Positions 36,855 to 45,203 of a stretch of DNA of 64,000 nucleotides are shown here, in pieces. Source of the stretch: JBMFVE01 sp049966155 (GTDB lineage Bacteria > Bacteroidota > Ignavibacteria > Kryptoniales > JAKASW01); the NCBI GenBank assembly GCA_049966155.1, contig JBMFVE010000002.1, forward strand, positions 1 through 64,000. The letters are read 5' to 3'. Position 1 is the first letter of the stretch. The number at the start of each line of letters is the position of its first letter. Both the position numbers and the translations under genes were made by a program. The notes under the pieces were generated by a model. It searched no databases. It saw only the letters and a list, made by a program, of their open reading frames with translations, and was not told the DNA's origin.

Positions 36855-36887
36855 GGGGACACTTTTGCTTGAGGCATCGTTGTCCCC
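36855..36887. terminator. Inverted repeat between convergent uvrA and a secreted-protein gene
   Basis: GGGGACA and TGTCCCC, separated by 19 bases, form a 7-bp GC-rich stem in the 90-bp gap between two convergent stops. A smaller dyad, CCGAA-AAT-TTCGG, followed by TTT, lies at 36825-36837. Either or both could end transcription; neither has a long U-tract. Confidence 0.45.
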
Positions 36888-36899
36888 AATATATCCCGG

Positions 36900-37718
36900 C
36901 TATTTAATCAATGCAATTTCGTAATCTGATACCTGATCCACAGGAATGCTCATTGACTGATCTTTTGAAGACATTACTGAAGATTGTTTTGCAGTGCCTT
37001 TAACCTGAACAACCCGCCCGTTAGCATAATCAAAGATTGTCAGCCCGGAGACCTTTCCGCTCCCATCAACGTCAAAGTCCATTCCCTGAATATTTGCAGT
37101 TCCCTTGATCGTCATGACTCCATCCATCTGTATCCTGGCGCATGAGATTCCGTCGCAGTCCTGAGAACCAGCGTATAAATAAGTTGAAACCGACTTAACA
37201 TATATTGCACCTGACCCATTTCCTACAGAAACTGTATCAGTGCGCTCGTCTGTCCACTTGTCACCGACATTTACTGGCTTTGAAGGAAGCTTTATGAAGA
37301 AGCTTCCGAGTTCCTTGAGTGCACCTGAGCCTGTTTTCGCCACATTTGAATCGAGCCATGATGTCGATACCTGCTGTCCATCCGGTTTAATCCTGGTTTC
37401 TCGGGTTTTTCCAAGCACAGGAGATGAAACTCTATTTGTATCGCCGTTTGGCAGTATTACCACAGTCTGGCCGGAGTCGATGGTGATATGGTAAACTATA
37501 TCTCCGTTTGCATTCGTGCTGGTAATTGTGAGGAGCTGGTCTGTTGAAGCCTTCACTTTCATTTCCTGTCCCATCATTGACTGGGTGGATTCTGTGTTCG
37601 AATGCGAACGGTAACGAAGTGGTTTGTCGTTTCCATCCTTGTATTCGAACTTTGTCTGTGAGTAAGCAGCTGTCGACAGGAGCGCCGCAGCTATTGTTGC
37701 CATAATGTAAATTTTCAA
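36900..37718 (-). CDS. Exported protein of unknown function (DUF6263-like)
   Basis: A 272-residue protein with a signal peptide (MKIYIMATIAAALLSTAAYSQ). The mature region has the pattern of a periplasmic beta-rich protein: YRSHSNTESTQSMMGQEMKVKASTDQ, VYHITIDS, VNVGDKWTDERTDTV, MDFDVDGSGKVSGL. The phrase K-P-V-x-V-G-D-x-W is common in the DUF6263-type proteins of FCB bacteria, which is the basis of the label. No enzymatic motif is evident. It is preceded by the large Fe-S oxidoreductase gene on the same strand at 43 bp, so the two may be co-transcribed. Confidence 0.55.
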   Translation of the reverse strand: MKIYIMATIAAALLSTAAYSQTKFEYKDGNDKPLRYRSHSNTESTQSMMGQEMKVKASTDQLLTITSTNANGDIVYHITIDSGQTVVILPNGDTNRVSSPVLGKTRETRIKPDGQQVSTSWLDSNVAKTGSGALKELGSFFIKLPSKPVNVGDKWTDERTDTVSVGNGSGAIYVKSVSTYLYAGSQDCDGISCARIQMDGVMTIKGTANIQGMDFDVDGSGKVSGLTIFDYANGRVVQVKGTAKQSSVMSSKDQSMSIPVDQVSDYEIALIK

Positions 37719-37760
37719 TTGTCCTCCGTTGTTTATTATGTTATTTTGTTTAAGTTTAAT

Positions 37761-39782
37761 TCAGCTCACACCTTCAGGTATGGTTGAACCTTTGATAGAT
37801 TCAAGAACAAGTTCAGCGATATCCTTGACTTCCACGTCCTCTCGGTCCTTTGATTTTAAGCCATCGGTCAACATTGTTAGACAGAAAGGACATGCAGAGG
37901 CCACGACATCAGGACTGACCGAAATTGCTTCTTCGGTGCGTTCAATATTAATTCTCTTACCTATTTTTTCTTCCATCCACATTCTCGCTCCGCCAGCTCC
38001 GCAGCAAAGTCCCTTATCTCGCGTGCGGTTCATTTCAACAAGCTCAACGCCCTGTATGCTTTTCAAGGCTTCTCGCGGTGCATCATAAATGCCGTTATAC
38101 CTTCCAATATAGCATGAGTCGTGATAGGTAATTCGACGCATTGCTGAGGGAGAAAGTTTCAATCGTCCCGAGTTAATTAAGTCCATAATGAAGTCAGTAT
38201 GGTGTACAACCTCATAATTTCCACCGAAGTCCGGATATTCGTTTTTAAGGGTATTGAAGCAATGTGGACAGGTTGCGACAATTTTCTTAACCTTGTGCTT
38301 GTTCATGACTTCTATATTTTCCCTGATCAGGGTTTGAGCCAGGTATTCATTCCCGCTTCTTCTGGCTGGATCACCGGTGCACTTTTCTTCATTTCCAAGT
38401 ATTGCGAATTTTACTCCTGCAATGTTCATCAATTCGCTAAATGCCCTTGCTACTTTTTGATAGCGCATGTCAAAACTTCCAGCACAGCCTACCCAGTATA
38501 AAATTTCAAAGTTGTCGCTTATTTCTGATGCTATGGGGACATTGAGTCCCTCAGCCCATTTTGCCCTATCCCGCCAGTTGAATGCCCACACAGTAAAGTT
38601 GTTTTCAAGGTTGCGGTACGCAGCTGCAAGTTCAGAAGGAAAACGTGATTCGTTAAGTACCAGATATCTTCTCATTTCAATGATGGTGGGAACATGCTCA
38701 ATGGTTACGGGGCACTCTTCCATGCATGCACTGCAGGTCGTGCATGACCAGAGTTCTTCTTCAGTTATATAACCGTCAACCAGTTGCTTTCCGATTTCAT
38801 GTTTTTCCGCTGACAGTAGCTCTGGCGCATATTCCATTGTGCGGTGTCGGATGTCGGTAATGATCTTCCTTGGGGATAAGGGTTTTCCGGTTAAGTTTGC
38901 AGGGCAAACTGAATCACACCGACCGCATTCCGTGCACGTGTAGCCGTCAAGAAGCTGCTTCCATGTCAGGTCAGTAATGTCGGCAGCACCAAATCTTGTA
39001 ATGTCTTCAGCTTCGAGATTTACAGGGGGAAGTTCACCTCTTGGCTTTAGGCTTGAAAAATAAACGTTGAAGAAAGACGAACCAATGTGAAGATGTTTTG
39101 AGTAGGGAAGGTAATTAAGAAAGCTGAGGACAAGAAGAACGTGTGCCCACCAGAATACTTCAAATAACGTATGCAGAGTGCTCGGGCTTGAAGAAGAGAA
39201 AAGGGTGGCCAGAAGAGTTGAGAAAAACCTTGGCTTGAGGACCCCGGCATCAGCTGCATTGCCTGTGGCAGCAAGGTAAGCAATATGTGTTGCATTTTGC
39301 AGAAACATGGATACCATGATTGAGAAGATTAATATGAGAATTAACGTGGCATCAAATTGAGAATGACCTGAAACCTGAAGCCGCTTCACATGGGCTACAT
39401 GCCTTCTGTAAAGTGCAACAAGTATTGATAAGACAACAAGAACACCAAACAAATCCTGAAGGAAAATTAAAGGAGCGTAAAGCGGGCCCAAAAACGCAAA
39501 TGACCACGCCTGATTAAGTCCCTCAAGAAACGTCTCAAGGATAGCGGTCAGTAGAACTATAAATCCCCAGAAAATCATAAAATGCATCCAGCCTGCCAGC
39601 GGTTCCCGAAGAAGTTTCTTCTGCGCAAATGCGATGGAAAGAACATTCTTCAGTCTCAACCAGGGATGGTCAAACCTGTCAGCACTTTTGCCGACTTTTA
39701 AATAGCTGATTAACCTCCTGACATTGATTGCAAAAAACGTAAAAGCACTCAGCAAAATAATCAAAAAGAGAGGAGTCCTCAT
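37761..39782 (-). CDS. Membrane-bound Fe-S oxidoreductase, heterodisulfide reductase-like (NarI-type + 2x4Fe-4S + 2x CCG)
   Basis: About 673 residues from ATG 39782 (MRTPLFLIILLSAF), which has an AGGTG upstream; a GTG at 39851 would add 23 residues with no ribosome-binding site. Domains in order: an N-terminal membrane region (about 1-235) of six hydrophobic segments like a NarI-type b-cytochrome, two 4Fe-4S clusters (CTECGRCDSVCP and CTTCSACMEECP), and two cysteine-rich CCG domains (YWVGCAGSFD...CTGDPARRSG...CPHCF, and HDSCYIGRYNG...GLCCGAGGARM...CPFC). The arrangement matches quinone-linked HdrD/DUF224 proteins, including the ETF-to-menaquinone oxidoreductases of syntrophic bacteria. It would link ETF from acyl-CoA oxidation to the quinone pool; this is inference. 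Confidence 0.9.
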   Translation of the reverse strand: MRTPLFLIILLSAFTFFAINVRRLISYLKVGKSADRFDHPWLRLKNVLSIAFAQKKLLREPLAGWMHFMIFWGFIVLLTAILETFLEGLNQAWSFAFLGPLYAPLIFLQDLFGVLVVLSILVALYRRHVAHVKRLQVSGHSQFDATLILILIFSIMVSMFLQNATHIAYLAATGNAADAGVLKPRFFSTLLATLFSSSSPSTLHTLFEVFWWAHVLLVLSFLNYLPYSKHLHIGSSFFNVYFSSLKPRGELPPVNLEAEDITRFGAADITDLTWKQLLDGYTCTECGRCDSVCPANLTGKPLSPRKIITDIRHRTMEYAPELLSAEKHEIGKQLVDGYITEEELWSCTTCSACMEECPVTIEHVPTIIEMRRYLVLNESRFPSELAAAYRNLENNFTVWAFNWRDRAKWAEGLNVPIASEISDNFEILYWVGCAGSFDMRYQKVARAFSELMNIAGVKFAILGNEEKCTGDPARRSGNEYLAQTLIRENIEVMNKHKVKKIVATCPHCFNTLKNEYPDFGGNYEVVHHTDFIMDLINSGRLKLSPSAMRRITYHDSCYIGRYNGIYDAPREALKSIQGVELVEMNRTRDKGLCCGAGGARMWMEEKIGKRINIERTEEAISVSPDVVASACPFCLTMLTDGLKSKDREDVEVKDIAELVLESIKGSTIPEGVS

Positions 39783-39872
39783 GTCAACACCTGCGTTTTT
39801 TGTTTGTTGAATATACCCGCATTTTTTGAATGTTTCAATTGAACTCCTCACAGTGAAGTCATATTTTTAATT

Positions 39873-40577
39873 ATGAGACTTGTTAAGAAAATAAGTGTAG
39901 TAACAGGAGCTTCCCGCGGGATTGGAAGGGCAGTAGCAATCAGATTTGCCAGGGAAGGAGCTATTGTCGTTGCAGTAGCAAGGAATGCAGACCTTCTACA
40001 AGGACTTCAAGATGAAGTAAACAGAGAAGGCCTCAAAGTTGAGACAGTTCAAGCAAATCTTTCTTCGTCGTCAGTTTGTGAGGAGATTTTGTCAGGGGTA
40101 ATTGAAGAACACGGGAAAATTGACGTACTGGTAAATAATGCCGGAATTCTGGGATTGAGAGTGCCAATCGTACAAATCACCCCATCGGAATGGGACATGG
40201 TAATTGCGACAAATCTCAGTGCTGTATTTTATCTGTCTCGTCTGGCGGCAAAACAGATGATGAAGCAGCATTCCGGTTCAATAATCAATGTAACCTCGGG
40301 AGTTGTTCCAAAACCAAGACCGAATTGGGGGGCTTATCTCCCATCGAAGTTTGCGGTGGAAGGATTGACTCTTATGATGTCTGATGAATTGAGAGATTAT
40401 GGAATCAGGGTAAATATGATTGACCCGGGCGGGGTGCGTACCGAAATGCGGGCGAGTGCCTTTCCGGATGAAGACCCGTCAACCTTGAAAACCCCTGAAG
40501 AGGTCACTGAGCCGTTTGTTTTTCTTGCTTCAGATGAATCCAACCTTATAACGGGTGCCCGTCTTAAGCTCAAGTGA
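39873..40577 (+). CDS. Short-chain dehydrogenase/reductase
   Basis: A 234-residue classical SDR. It has the cofactor motif TGASRGIG (12-19), VLVNNAGILG, catalytic Ser (NVTSG) and the Tyr-x-x-x-Lys pair in GAYLPSKFAVEG, then DPGGVRTEM. It oxidises or reduces a carbonyl/hydroxyl with NAD(P)H; the substrate is unknown. The C-terminus (ITGARLKLK) is similar to typical SDR ends. It is divergent from the Fe-S oxidoreductase with under 100 bp between starts. Confidence 0.9.
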   Translation: MRLVKKISVVTGASRGIGRAVAIRFAREGAIVVAVARNADLLQGLQDEVNREGLKVETVQANLSSSSVCEEILSGVIEEHGKIDVLVNNAGILGLRVPIVQITPSEWDMVIATNLSAVFYLSRLAAKQMMKQHSGSIINVTSGVVPKPRPNWGAYLPSKFAVEGLTLMMSDELRDYGIRVNMIDPGGVRTEMRASAFPDEDPSTLKTPEEVTEPFVFLASDESNLITGARLKLK

Positions 40578-40709
40578 TGGAAGACTTAATCCTGTGTTGT
40601 GAAAGTCGACAAAAATTTTGCCGTTACCGGTATTGCTGGAAAATGTTGCATCTTCCTCTTTCCGTATGAACTGCCGTTAATCAATGGCTTGTAATAATTG
40701 GTTTTTTTG

Positions 40710-40726
40710 CTCAGTGCCTCACTGAG
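40710..40726. other. Small perfect stem-loop upstream of parA
   Basis: CTCAGTG-CCT-CACTGAG lies about 60 bp before the parA ATG, immediately after a T7 run. It is the only distinctive element in the 208-bp gap between the SDR and parA and could be an operator or a terminator fragment. Confidence 0.3.
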
Positions 40727-40785
40727 AATTGCTATTTATAGCAGTCCAATTTATATTTTTAACGAGTTAAAAGAATCGTTTTGAT

Positions 40786-41601
40786 ATGGGAAAAGTCATC
40801 GCAGTGGCGAACCAAAAAGGCGGTGTTGGAAAGACAACCACCACTGTCAATCTGGCTGCCTGTCTGGCCGCTTTAGAACATGGCGTGCTGGTTGTTGATA
40901 TCGATCCGCAGGCAAATGCCACAAGTGCCCTGGGTTTTGACAGGAATTCGTCAAATATTTCAATATATGACGTAATTCTTGGGGCTGCCGAGATTGGCTC
41001 AGCAATAGTAAAATCGAACCTTGACTATTTGCGGTTTGTCCCTTCCAACATAAATCTTGTCGGAGCTGAAGTTGAGCTAATCCAATTAGACAACAGGGAA
41101 CTCTTATTAAGGGAGGCATTACTTCCAGTCAGGGATCAGTTTGAATATGTAATCGTAGATTGTCCCCCTTCCTTAGGATTGCTCACGGTTAACTCACTCG
41201 TTGCTGCTGACAGTATTCTTGTACCTGTCCAAACAGAATACTTTGCACTTGAAGGCCTGGGCCAGCTTTTGAATACAATAGCGCGTGTTAAAAGAAATCT
41301 CAATCCAAGTTTAGAGCTGGAAGGGGTCTTGCTAACAATGTTTGATTCAAGATTAAAGCTTTCAAATCAAATTGTGGATGAGGTTCGCCGATACTTTGGG
41401 GAAAAGGTCTTTTCAACTGTCATTGCAAGGAACGTGCGCTTAAGCGAGGCTCAGAGCTTTGGAAAACCAATAATTCTTTATGATGCTTCTTCCGTGGGCT
41501 CCAGGCATTATATGGATTTTGCCAGGGAGCTGCTTCTTCGTAATAGCAATTCATTTCCCGTCGCTGAACAGGCTCCTACAACGACAAATACGACCCGATG
41601 A
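40786..41601 (+). CDS. parA: Chromosome-partitioning ATPase ParA (Soj)
   Basis: A 271-residue deviant-Walker ATPase that drives origin segregation. It has the P-loop KGGVGKTTT (11-19), DIDPQANATSALG, DCPPSLGLLTVNSL and VPVQTEYFALEGL, all Soj-type signatures. There is no N-terminal DNA-binding extension, as in chromosomal ParA. It precedes parB with a 140-bp gap that holds the AAAAGGAGAG ribosome-binding site of parB and AT-rich sequence. Confidence 0.95.
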   Translation: MGKVIAVANQKGGVGKTTTTVNLAACLAALEHGVLVVDIDPQANATSALGFDRNSSNISIYDVILGAAEIGSAIVKSNLDYLRFVPSNINLVGAEVELIQLDNRELLLREALLPVRDQFEYVIVDCPPSLGLLTVNSLVAADSILVPVQTEYFALEGLGQLLNTIARVKRNLNPSLELEGVLLTMFDSRLKLSNQIVDEVRRYFGEKVFSTVIARNVRLSEAQSFGKPIILYDASSVGSRHYMDFARELLLRNSNSFPVAEQAPTTTNTTR

Positions 41602-41741
41602 GGTGTGAAATTGTCCGGTATAAATAGCACAAAGTATAATATACAACTTCTTTTTATACATAAAGATATCATATTAATTATAATGTATCTTCGAATTAAA
41701 TTAACCCACATTTTAATACCCGCCGGGGAAAAGGAGAGACA

Positions 41742-42662
41742 ATGAAATCTGGCAGTCGGCTTGGCCGCGGGCTGGATGCGCTCCTTAAAAAGGATACTGG
41801 AGATGTAATTCAAAATGTATCTGGTTTGGCAGCAGGCGGGTCAGGTGAGCGTCACTTAGTGGATGTCGATAAAATTCTTCCCAACCCATTTCAGCCACGC
41901 AGAGAATTCGATCGGGATTCTATAGAGGAACTGAAAACTTCTATTAAAGAAAATGGTCTTCTTCAACCTGTGGCATTGAGGAAAAAGGGTAACGATATTT
42001 ATGAGCTAATTTCAGGGGAGCGAAGGTTGAGGGCATTTAAGGAGCTCGGCTACAAGAGGATCCCGGCCGTTGTTTTTGAAGTTAGCTCTGATACGAAGAT
42101 GCTGGAAATGGCCTTAACAGAAAACCTGCAACGTGAAGATCTAAACCCTATTGAAATAGCTCATGGGTATCGACAATTAATTGAAGAATGCAAATTGACG
42201 CAGGAGCAAATAGCAGAGCGTATAGGAAAAGATAGAGCAACGATTGCTAACTTTCTACGCCTGTTGAAACTCCCTCCAGAAGTGCAGGAACTGGTGGCTG
42301 ACGGTTCACTTTCAGCAGGGCACGCTCGTGCTCTGCTGGGCATTGATGATCCAGCAACTGTTATAGATTTGGCTGGCAAGGTAGTATCCAATCAGATGAA
42401 CGTTCGTCAGGTTGAGGCGGAGGTTAGAAGGAGGGTTCGTATTCAGAAACCGCGCAAAGTTCCTTCCAGCCAGGAAGAGGTAACAGATGTGAAGCGCCGA
42501 TACGACGCAAATATAGGCGAGGTTATCTCGAAGTTGCAAGCCAAGTTTGGTACCCGAATCAGGCTGCAGATGAATCCGAGCAAAGCTGGTGAAATAAGAA
42601 TAGAATTTTATTCTCAGGAAGATCTTAACAGAATTCTTGAAATTTTAATGGAAGAAATTTGA
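41742..42662 (+). CDS. parB: Chromosome-partitioning protein ParB (Spo0J)
   Basis: A 306-residue DNA-binding CTPase. It begins GSRLGRGLDALLKK, then the N-terminal nuclease-like domain with NPFQPRREFDRDSIEEL and the CTP-binding GERRLRAFKELG and ENLQREDLNPIE, a helix-turn-helix (LTQEQIAERIGKDRATIANFLRLL) and a C-terminal dimerisation segment. It spreads from parS sites around the origin. No parS consensus (TGTTTCACGTGAAACA) was seen in the window, though ParB genes need not sit beside one. Confidence 0.96.
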   Translation: MKSGSRLGRGLDALLKKDTGDVIQNVSGLAAGGSGERHLVDVDKILPNPFQPRREFDRDSIEELKTSIKENGLLQPVALRKKGNDIYELISGERRLRAFKELGYKRIPAVVFEVSSDTKMLEMALTENLQREDLNPIEIAHGYRQLIEECKLTQEQIAERIGKDRATIANFLRLLKLPPEVQELVADGSLSAGHARALLGIDDPATVIDLAGKVVSNQMNVRQVEAEVRRRVRIQKPRKVPSSQEEVTDVKRRYDANIGEVISKLQAKFGTRIRLQMNPSKAGEIRIEFYSQEDLNRILEILMEEI

Positions 42663-42675
42663 GGGAGAATCTTCA

Positions 42676-43050
42676 ATGAAGACTATCTACACTGAAACTG
42701 CTCCGAAACCAATTGGACCATATTCTCAGGGGAAAATTGCATCTGGATTTATTTTCCTATCGGGTCAAATCGGGATTGACCCGAAGTCGGGAAATCTTGT
42801 TGATGGGCTCGCCGCTCAGGTGGAAATGGCGCTATCCAACATTGAAAATATATTGAAAAGTCAGGGATTAGGCCTTTCAAATGTAGTGAAGACTACGGTT
42901 TATCTTACATCGATGAATTTATTTTCCGAATTTAATACGATTTACGCTCAAAAATTCAAAGGTGAAAACCTGCCCGCAAGGACAACTGTCGCGGTGGCAG
43001 AACTTCCTAAAAATGCCCTGGTTGAAATAGAGGTAATTGCACATCAGTAA
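42676..43050 (+). CDS. RidA-family enamine/imine deaminase
   Basis: A 124-residue protein of the YjgF/YER057c/UK114 family, which hydrolyses reactive 2-aminoacrylate-type enamines released by PLP enzymes. It has the family motif ...PKPIGPYSQGKI at the start, LSGQIGIDPKSG, and ARTTVAVAELP with the conserved Arg that binds the carboxylate and ENLPA before it. It is 13 bp after parB and overlaps the start of the next gene by 14 bp. Confidence 0.95.
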   Translation: MKTIYTETAPKPIGPYSQGKIASGFIFLSGQIGIDPKSGNLVDGLAAQVEMALSNIENILKSQGLGLSNVVKTTVYLTSMNLFSEFNTIYAQKFKGENLPARTTVAVAELPKNALVEIEVIAHQ

Positions 43051-43645
43051 AGTAAAAATTGTCTTTTTAATGGCGATTCTTCTGACTGTTAACGTTCAGG
43101 TTGTGACGGCTCAGTCAGATACTTCCTCTATAAACAGAGAGAAAAAAAAGTTGTTAGTTACACATGATACGGTAGTTACCTCCTCTTCAGATGACTCAGT
43201 AAAAGTGACAAAAAAGGTATCTATTCTGTCAGATCGTGGGAAATCTCCACTTGTGGCGGTTCTCCTTTCGGTTGCCGTGCCTGGTGGTGGACAGATCTAC
43301 AATGGGAGTTACTGGAAGGCTCCAATTGTAATAGGATTGCAGGGTTTTTTCGTATCGCAATGGATATCCAGTAATAAAATGTATAGATACTATCGGGATC
43401 AGTATCAAAATTCGATAGTTTCAATGCCTCCATACGGGAATCCGTACATAAAAGCTCAAAGGGATGCCTGGCGTGATCAACGGGATTCCTATGCGTGGTA
43501 TATGGCTGTAACAGCCGTTCTATCCGTGGTTGATGCTTATGTAGATGCACAGCTCTCGCAGTTTGATGTATCACCCAGTCTATCACTTTATGATCTTCCA
43601 GATGGGAGTAAATCCATAGCGCTTTCTCTGCAAATGAAATTCTGA
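43037..43645 (+). CDS. Membrane protein of the DUF5683 family
   Basis: The start is TTG at 43037, overlapping ridA; GAGGT just upstream supports it, and it gives a better signal peptide (MHISKVKIVFLMAILL) than ATG 43070. The 202-residue protein has KSPLVAVLLSVAVPGGGQIYNGSYWKAPIVIGLQGFF, a DUF5683 hallmark with PGxGQxYNxxYWK, followed by a second hydrophobic segment. In Bacteroidota a DUF5683 gene typically follows parA-parB, which matches here. Its function is not known. Confidence 0.8.
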   Translation: MHISKVKIVFLMAILLTVNVQVVTAQSDTSSINREKKKLLVTHDTVVTSSSDDSVKVTKKVSILSDRGKSPLVAVLLSVAVPGGGQIYNGSYWKAPIVIGLQGFFVSQWISSNKMYRYYRDQYQNSIVSMPPYGNPYIKAQRDAWRDQRDSYAWYMAVTAVLSVVDAYVDAQLSQFDVSPSLSLYDLPDGSKSIALSLQMKF

Positions 43646-43659
43646 TTAGCCTCTTGATG

Positions 43660-45132
43660 TTATTCAAGGATCCTGTGGATTTCCTCAAGAAGTATATCTA
43701 AATATGTCTTACCCCCAACTTTATAAAGGAAATAGGGTTTAATAAATACAGCTCTAATTGAGGTCAGGAATTCCTCATTCTCCTGAATACCAGGGGTCAT
43801 TGTAAAGGCGATATTGCGGTCAATCACTAATTTAGAAAGTATAAACGGAGGAGTAAGTGCCTCTACTGACAAAGAGTTATAAAGTTTATTTGATTTTAAA
43901 TTTATATCAGAGTAAGATTCTCCAGATGGATAGAAACAGAACAGGTCTAGGTCGGGATCTGTCAGGGCTCTCAATAGTGGGTCTCTTTTTACTTTCTCAA
44001 AAAATGTTCTGGCTATTGAAACCGTCTGCGATATAATTTTGCCGAAACCAGATATGTTTAGTGGGATTAATTTGTGGGTTAGCCAGACAGATGCAGCAGC
44101 GGCTCCTGGACGGGAGCCTTCTAGGCTGAACATTCCAATGTTGGGCTTGTCTGTCTTATGATAGGTATATGGTGCTGTATTTAAAATGACTTTTCTCAGA
44201 GCCTCTTCCCGGTAGATTACAGAACCGGCGCCGTATGGGGCAAGACCATGTTTGTGGGGATCAACTGTGATGGAGTCAGCCCTGCTGATGGCAATGAGGT
44301 TCCTGTACACATCCTGTTTAAACGGCGTCTTTTCAGCGGGGAGGAGACTCATATCGTTGTCCAGTATGGCAGACCGGGCGTACCCTCCATAAGCGCCATC
44401 TATGTGGAGATGAAAACCGTATTTTTCTCTAAGGTTGACTATCGATTCAATGTCGTCCAGAGCCCCAACTCCTGTTGTGCCTGCATTCGCAACAACGAAC
44501 ATAACATTGTTCCTCAGGAGGGTATCCTCAAGTCTGTCTAACTGAATGCGGTAGTTCTCATCCACATCAATTTCGATAACCTTATCAATTCTCAGAATTT
44601 CAGATATTCTTTTCCACGAATAGTGGGATCCTTTCGAAAATACCACTGCTCCTTTCTTCCTATAATCACGAACAGCCCAGAGAGCTTCCATATTTGCCAG
44701 GGAACCGCCGCTTGTCAAATGTCCCCATCCTTCCTTAAATCCTACCATCCTCCTGAGCCAGTCAATTACTTCCATTTCCATTTCAGTCGTTACAGGTCCA
44801 CCTTCGTAAGCGTGATTGTTAGGGTTTATCAGCAGGGCAGCAAAGTACGCTGCAATTGCAGGAATTGCAGGGTCTCTAAGCATCTGCGCGGCATACCGTG
44901 GATGGAAGTAGGGAAAAGTACCGGCAAGTCGTTCCAGAAATAATTTGAACTCTGATGCCATCCGAACATCAAATACCGGATCGGCATTCCAGACATCTTC
45001 CGCCAATTTTCCATCTTCCGGGTAATGGGAAGCACGCCAGTTCTTGTGAGTTTCAAGTGCTTGAAGAACCAGCTCTTTTAGCTTATCAATATTTTCACCT
45101 TTTGGGCCAACAAAGTATGAATTCATACGCAA
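43660..45132 (-). CDS. Group II PLP-dependent decarboxylase
   Basis: A 490-residue fold-type I PLP enzyme similar to glutamate/aromatic-amino-acid decarboxylases. It has GHLTSGGSLANMEALWAVRDY, HLHIDGAYGGYA with the PLP-contacting Asp and the Schiff-base Lys294 in VDPHKHGLAPYG. The substrate amino acid cannot be assigned from the motifs. It follows the sodium symporter at 71 bp, on the same strand, so it could be part of the thiamine-regulated transcript, although no thiamine-related decarboxylase of this kind is known to me. It may equally be independent. Confidence 0.85.
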   Translation of the reverse strand: MRMNSYFVGPKGENIDKLKELVLQALETHKNWRASHYPEDGKLAEDVWNADPVFDVRMASEFKLFLERLAGTFPYFHPRYAAQMLRDPAIPAIAAYFAALLINPNNHAYEGGPVTTEMEMEVIDWLRRMVGFKEGWGHLTSGGSLANMEALWAVRDYRKKGAVVFSKGSHYSWKRISEILRIDKVIEIDVDENYRIQLDRLEDTLLRNNVMFVVANAGTTGVGALDDIESIVNLREKYGFHLHIDGAYGGYARSAILDNDMSLLPAEKTPFKQDVYRNLIAISRADSITVDPHKHGLAPYGAGSVIYREEALRKVILNTAPYTYHKTDKPNIGMFSLEGSRPGAAAASVWLTHKLIPLNISGFGKIISQTVSIARTFFEKVKRDPLLRALTDPDLDLFCFYPSGESYSDINLKSNKLYNSLSVEALTPPFILSKLVIDRNIAFTMTPGIQENEEFLTSIRAVFIKPYFLYKVGGKTYLDILLEEIHRILE

Positions 45133-45203
45133 ACTCCAGTTTAATCCTTAGAGTAAGAGTTGATAACCTCAATAATTTAGTGTCTGAAAGGTTAAAAAGA
45201 AGT

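Noticed and set aside
40578..42700. parS site near parAB
   Set aside because: No match to TGTTTCACGTGAAACA was seen; ParB genes may lie away from parS.
43221..43688. Open frame antisense to the DUF5683 gene
   Set aside because: It overlaps two well-supported genes and shows no recognisable domain.
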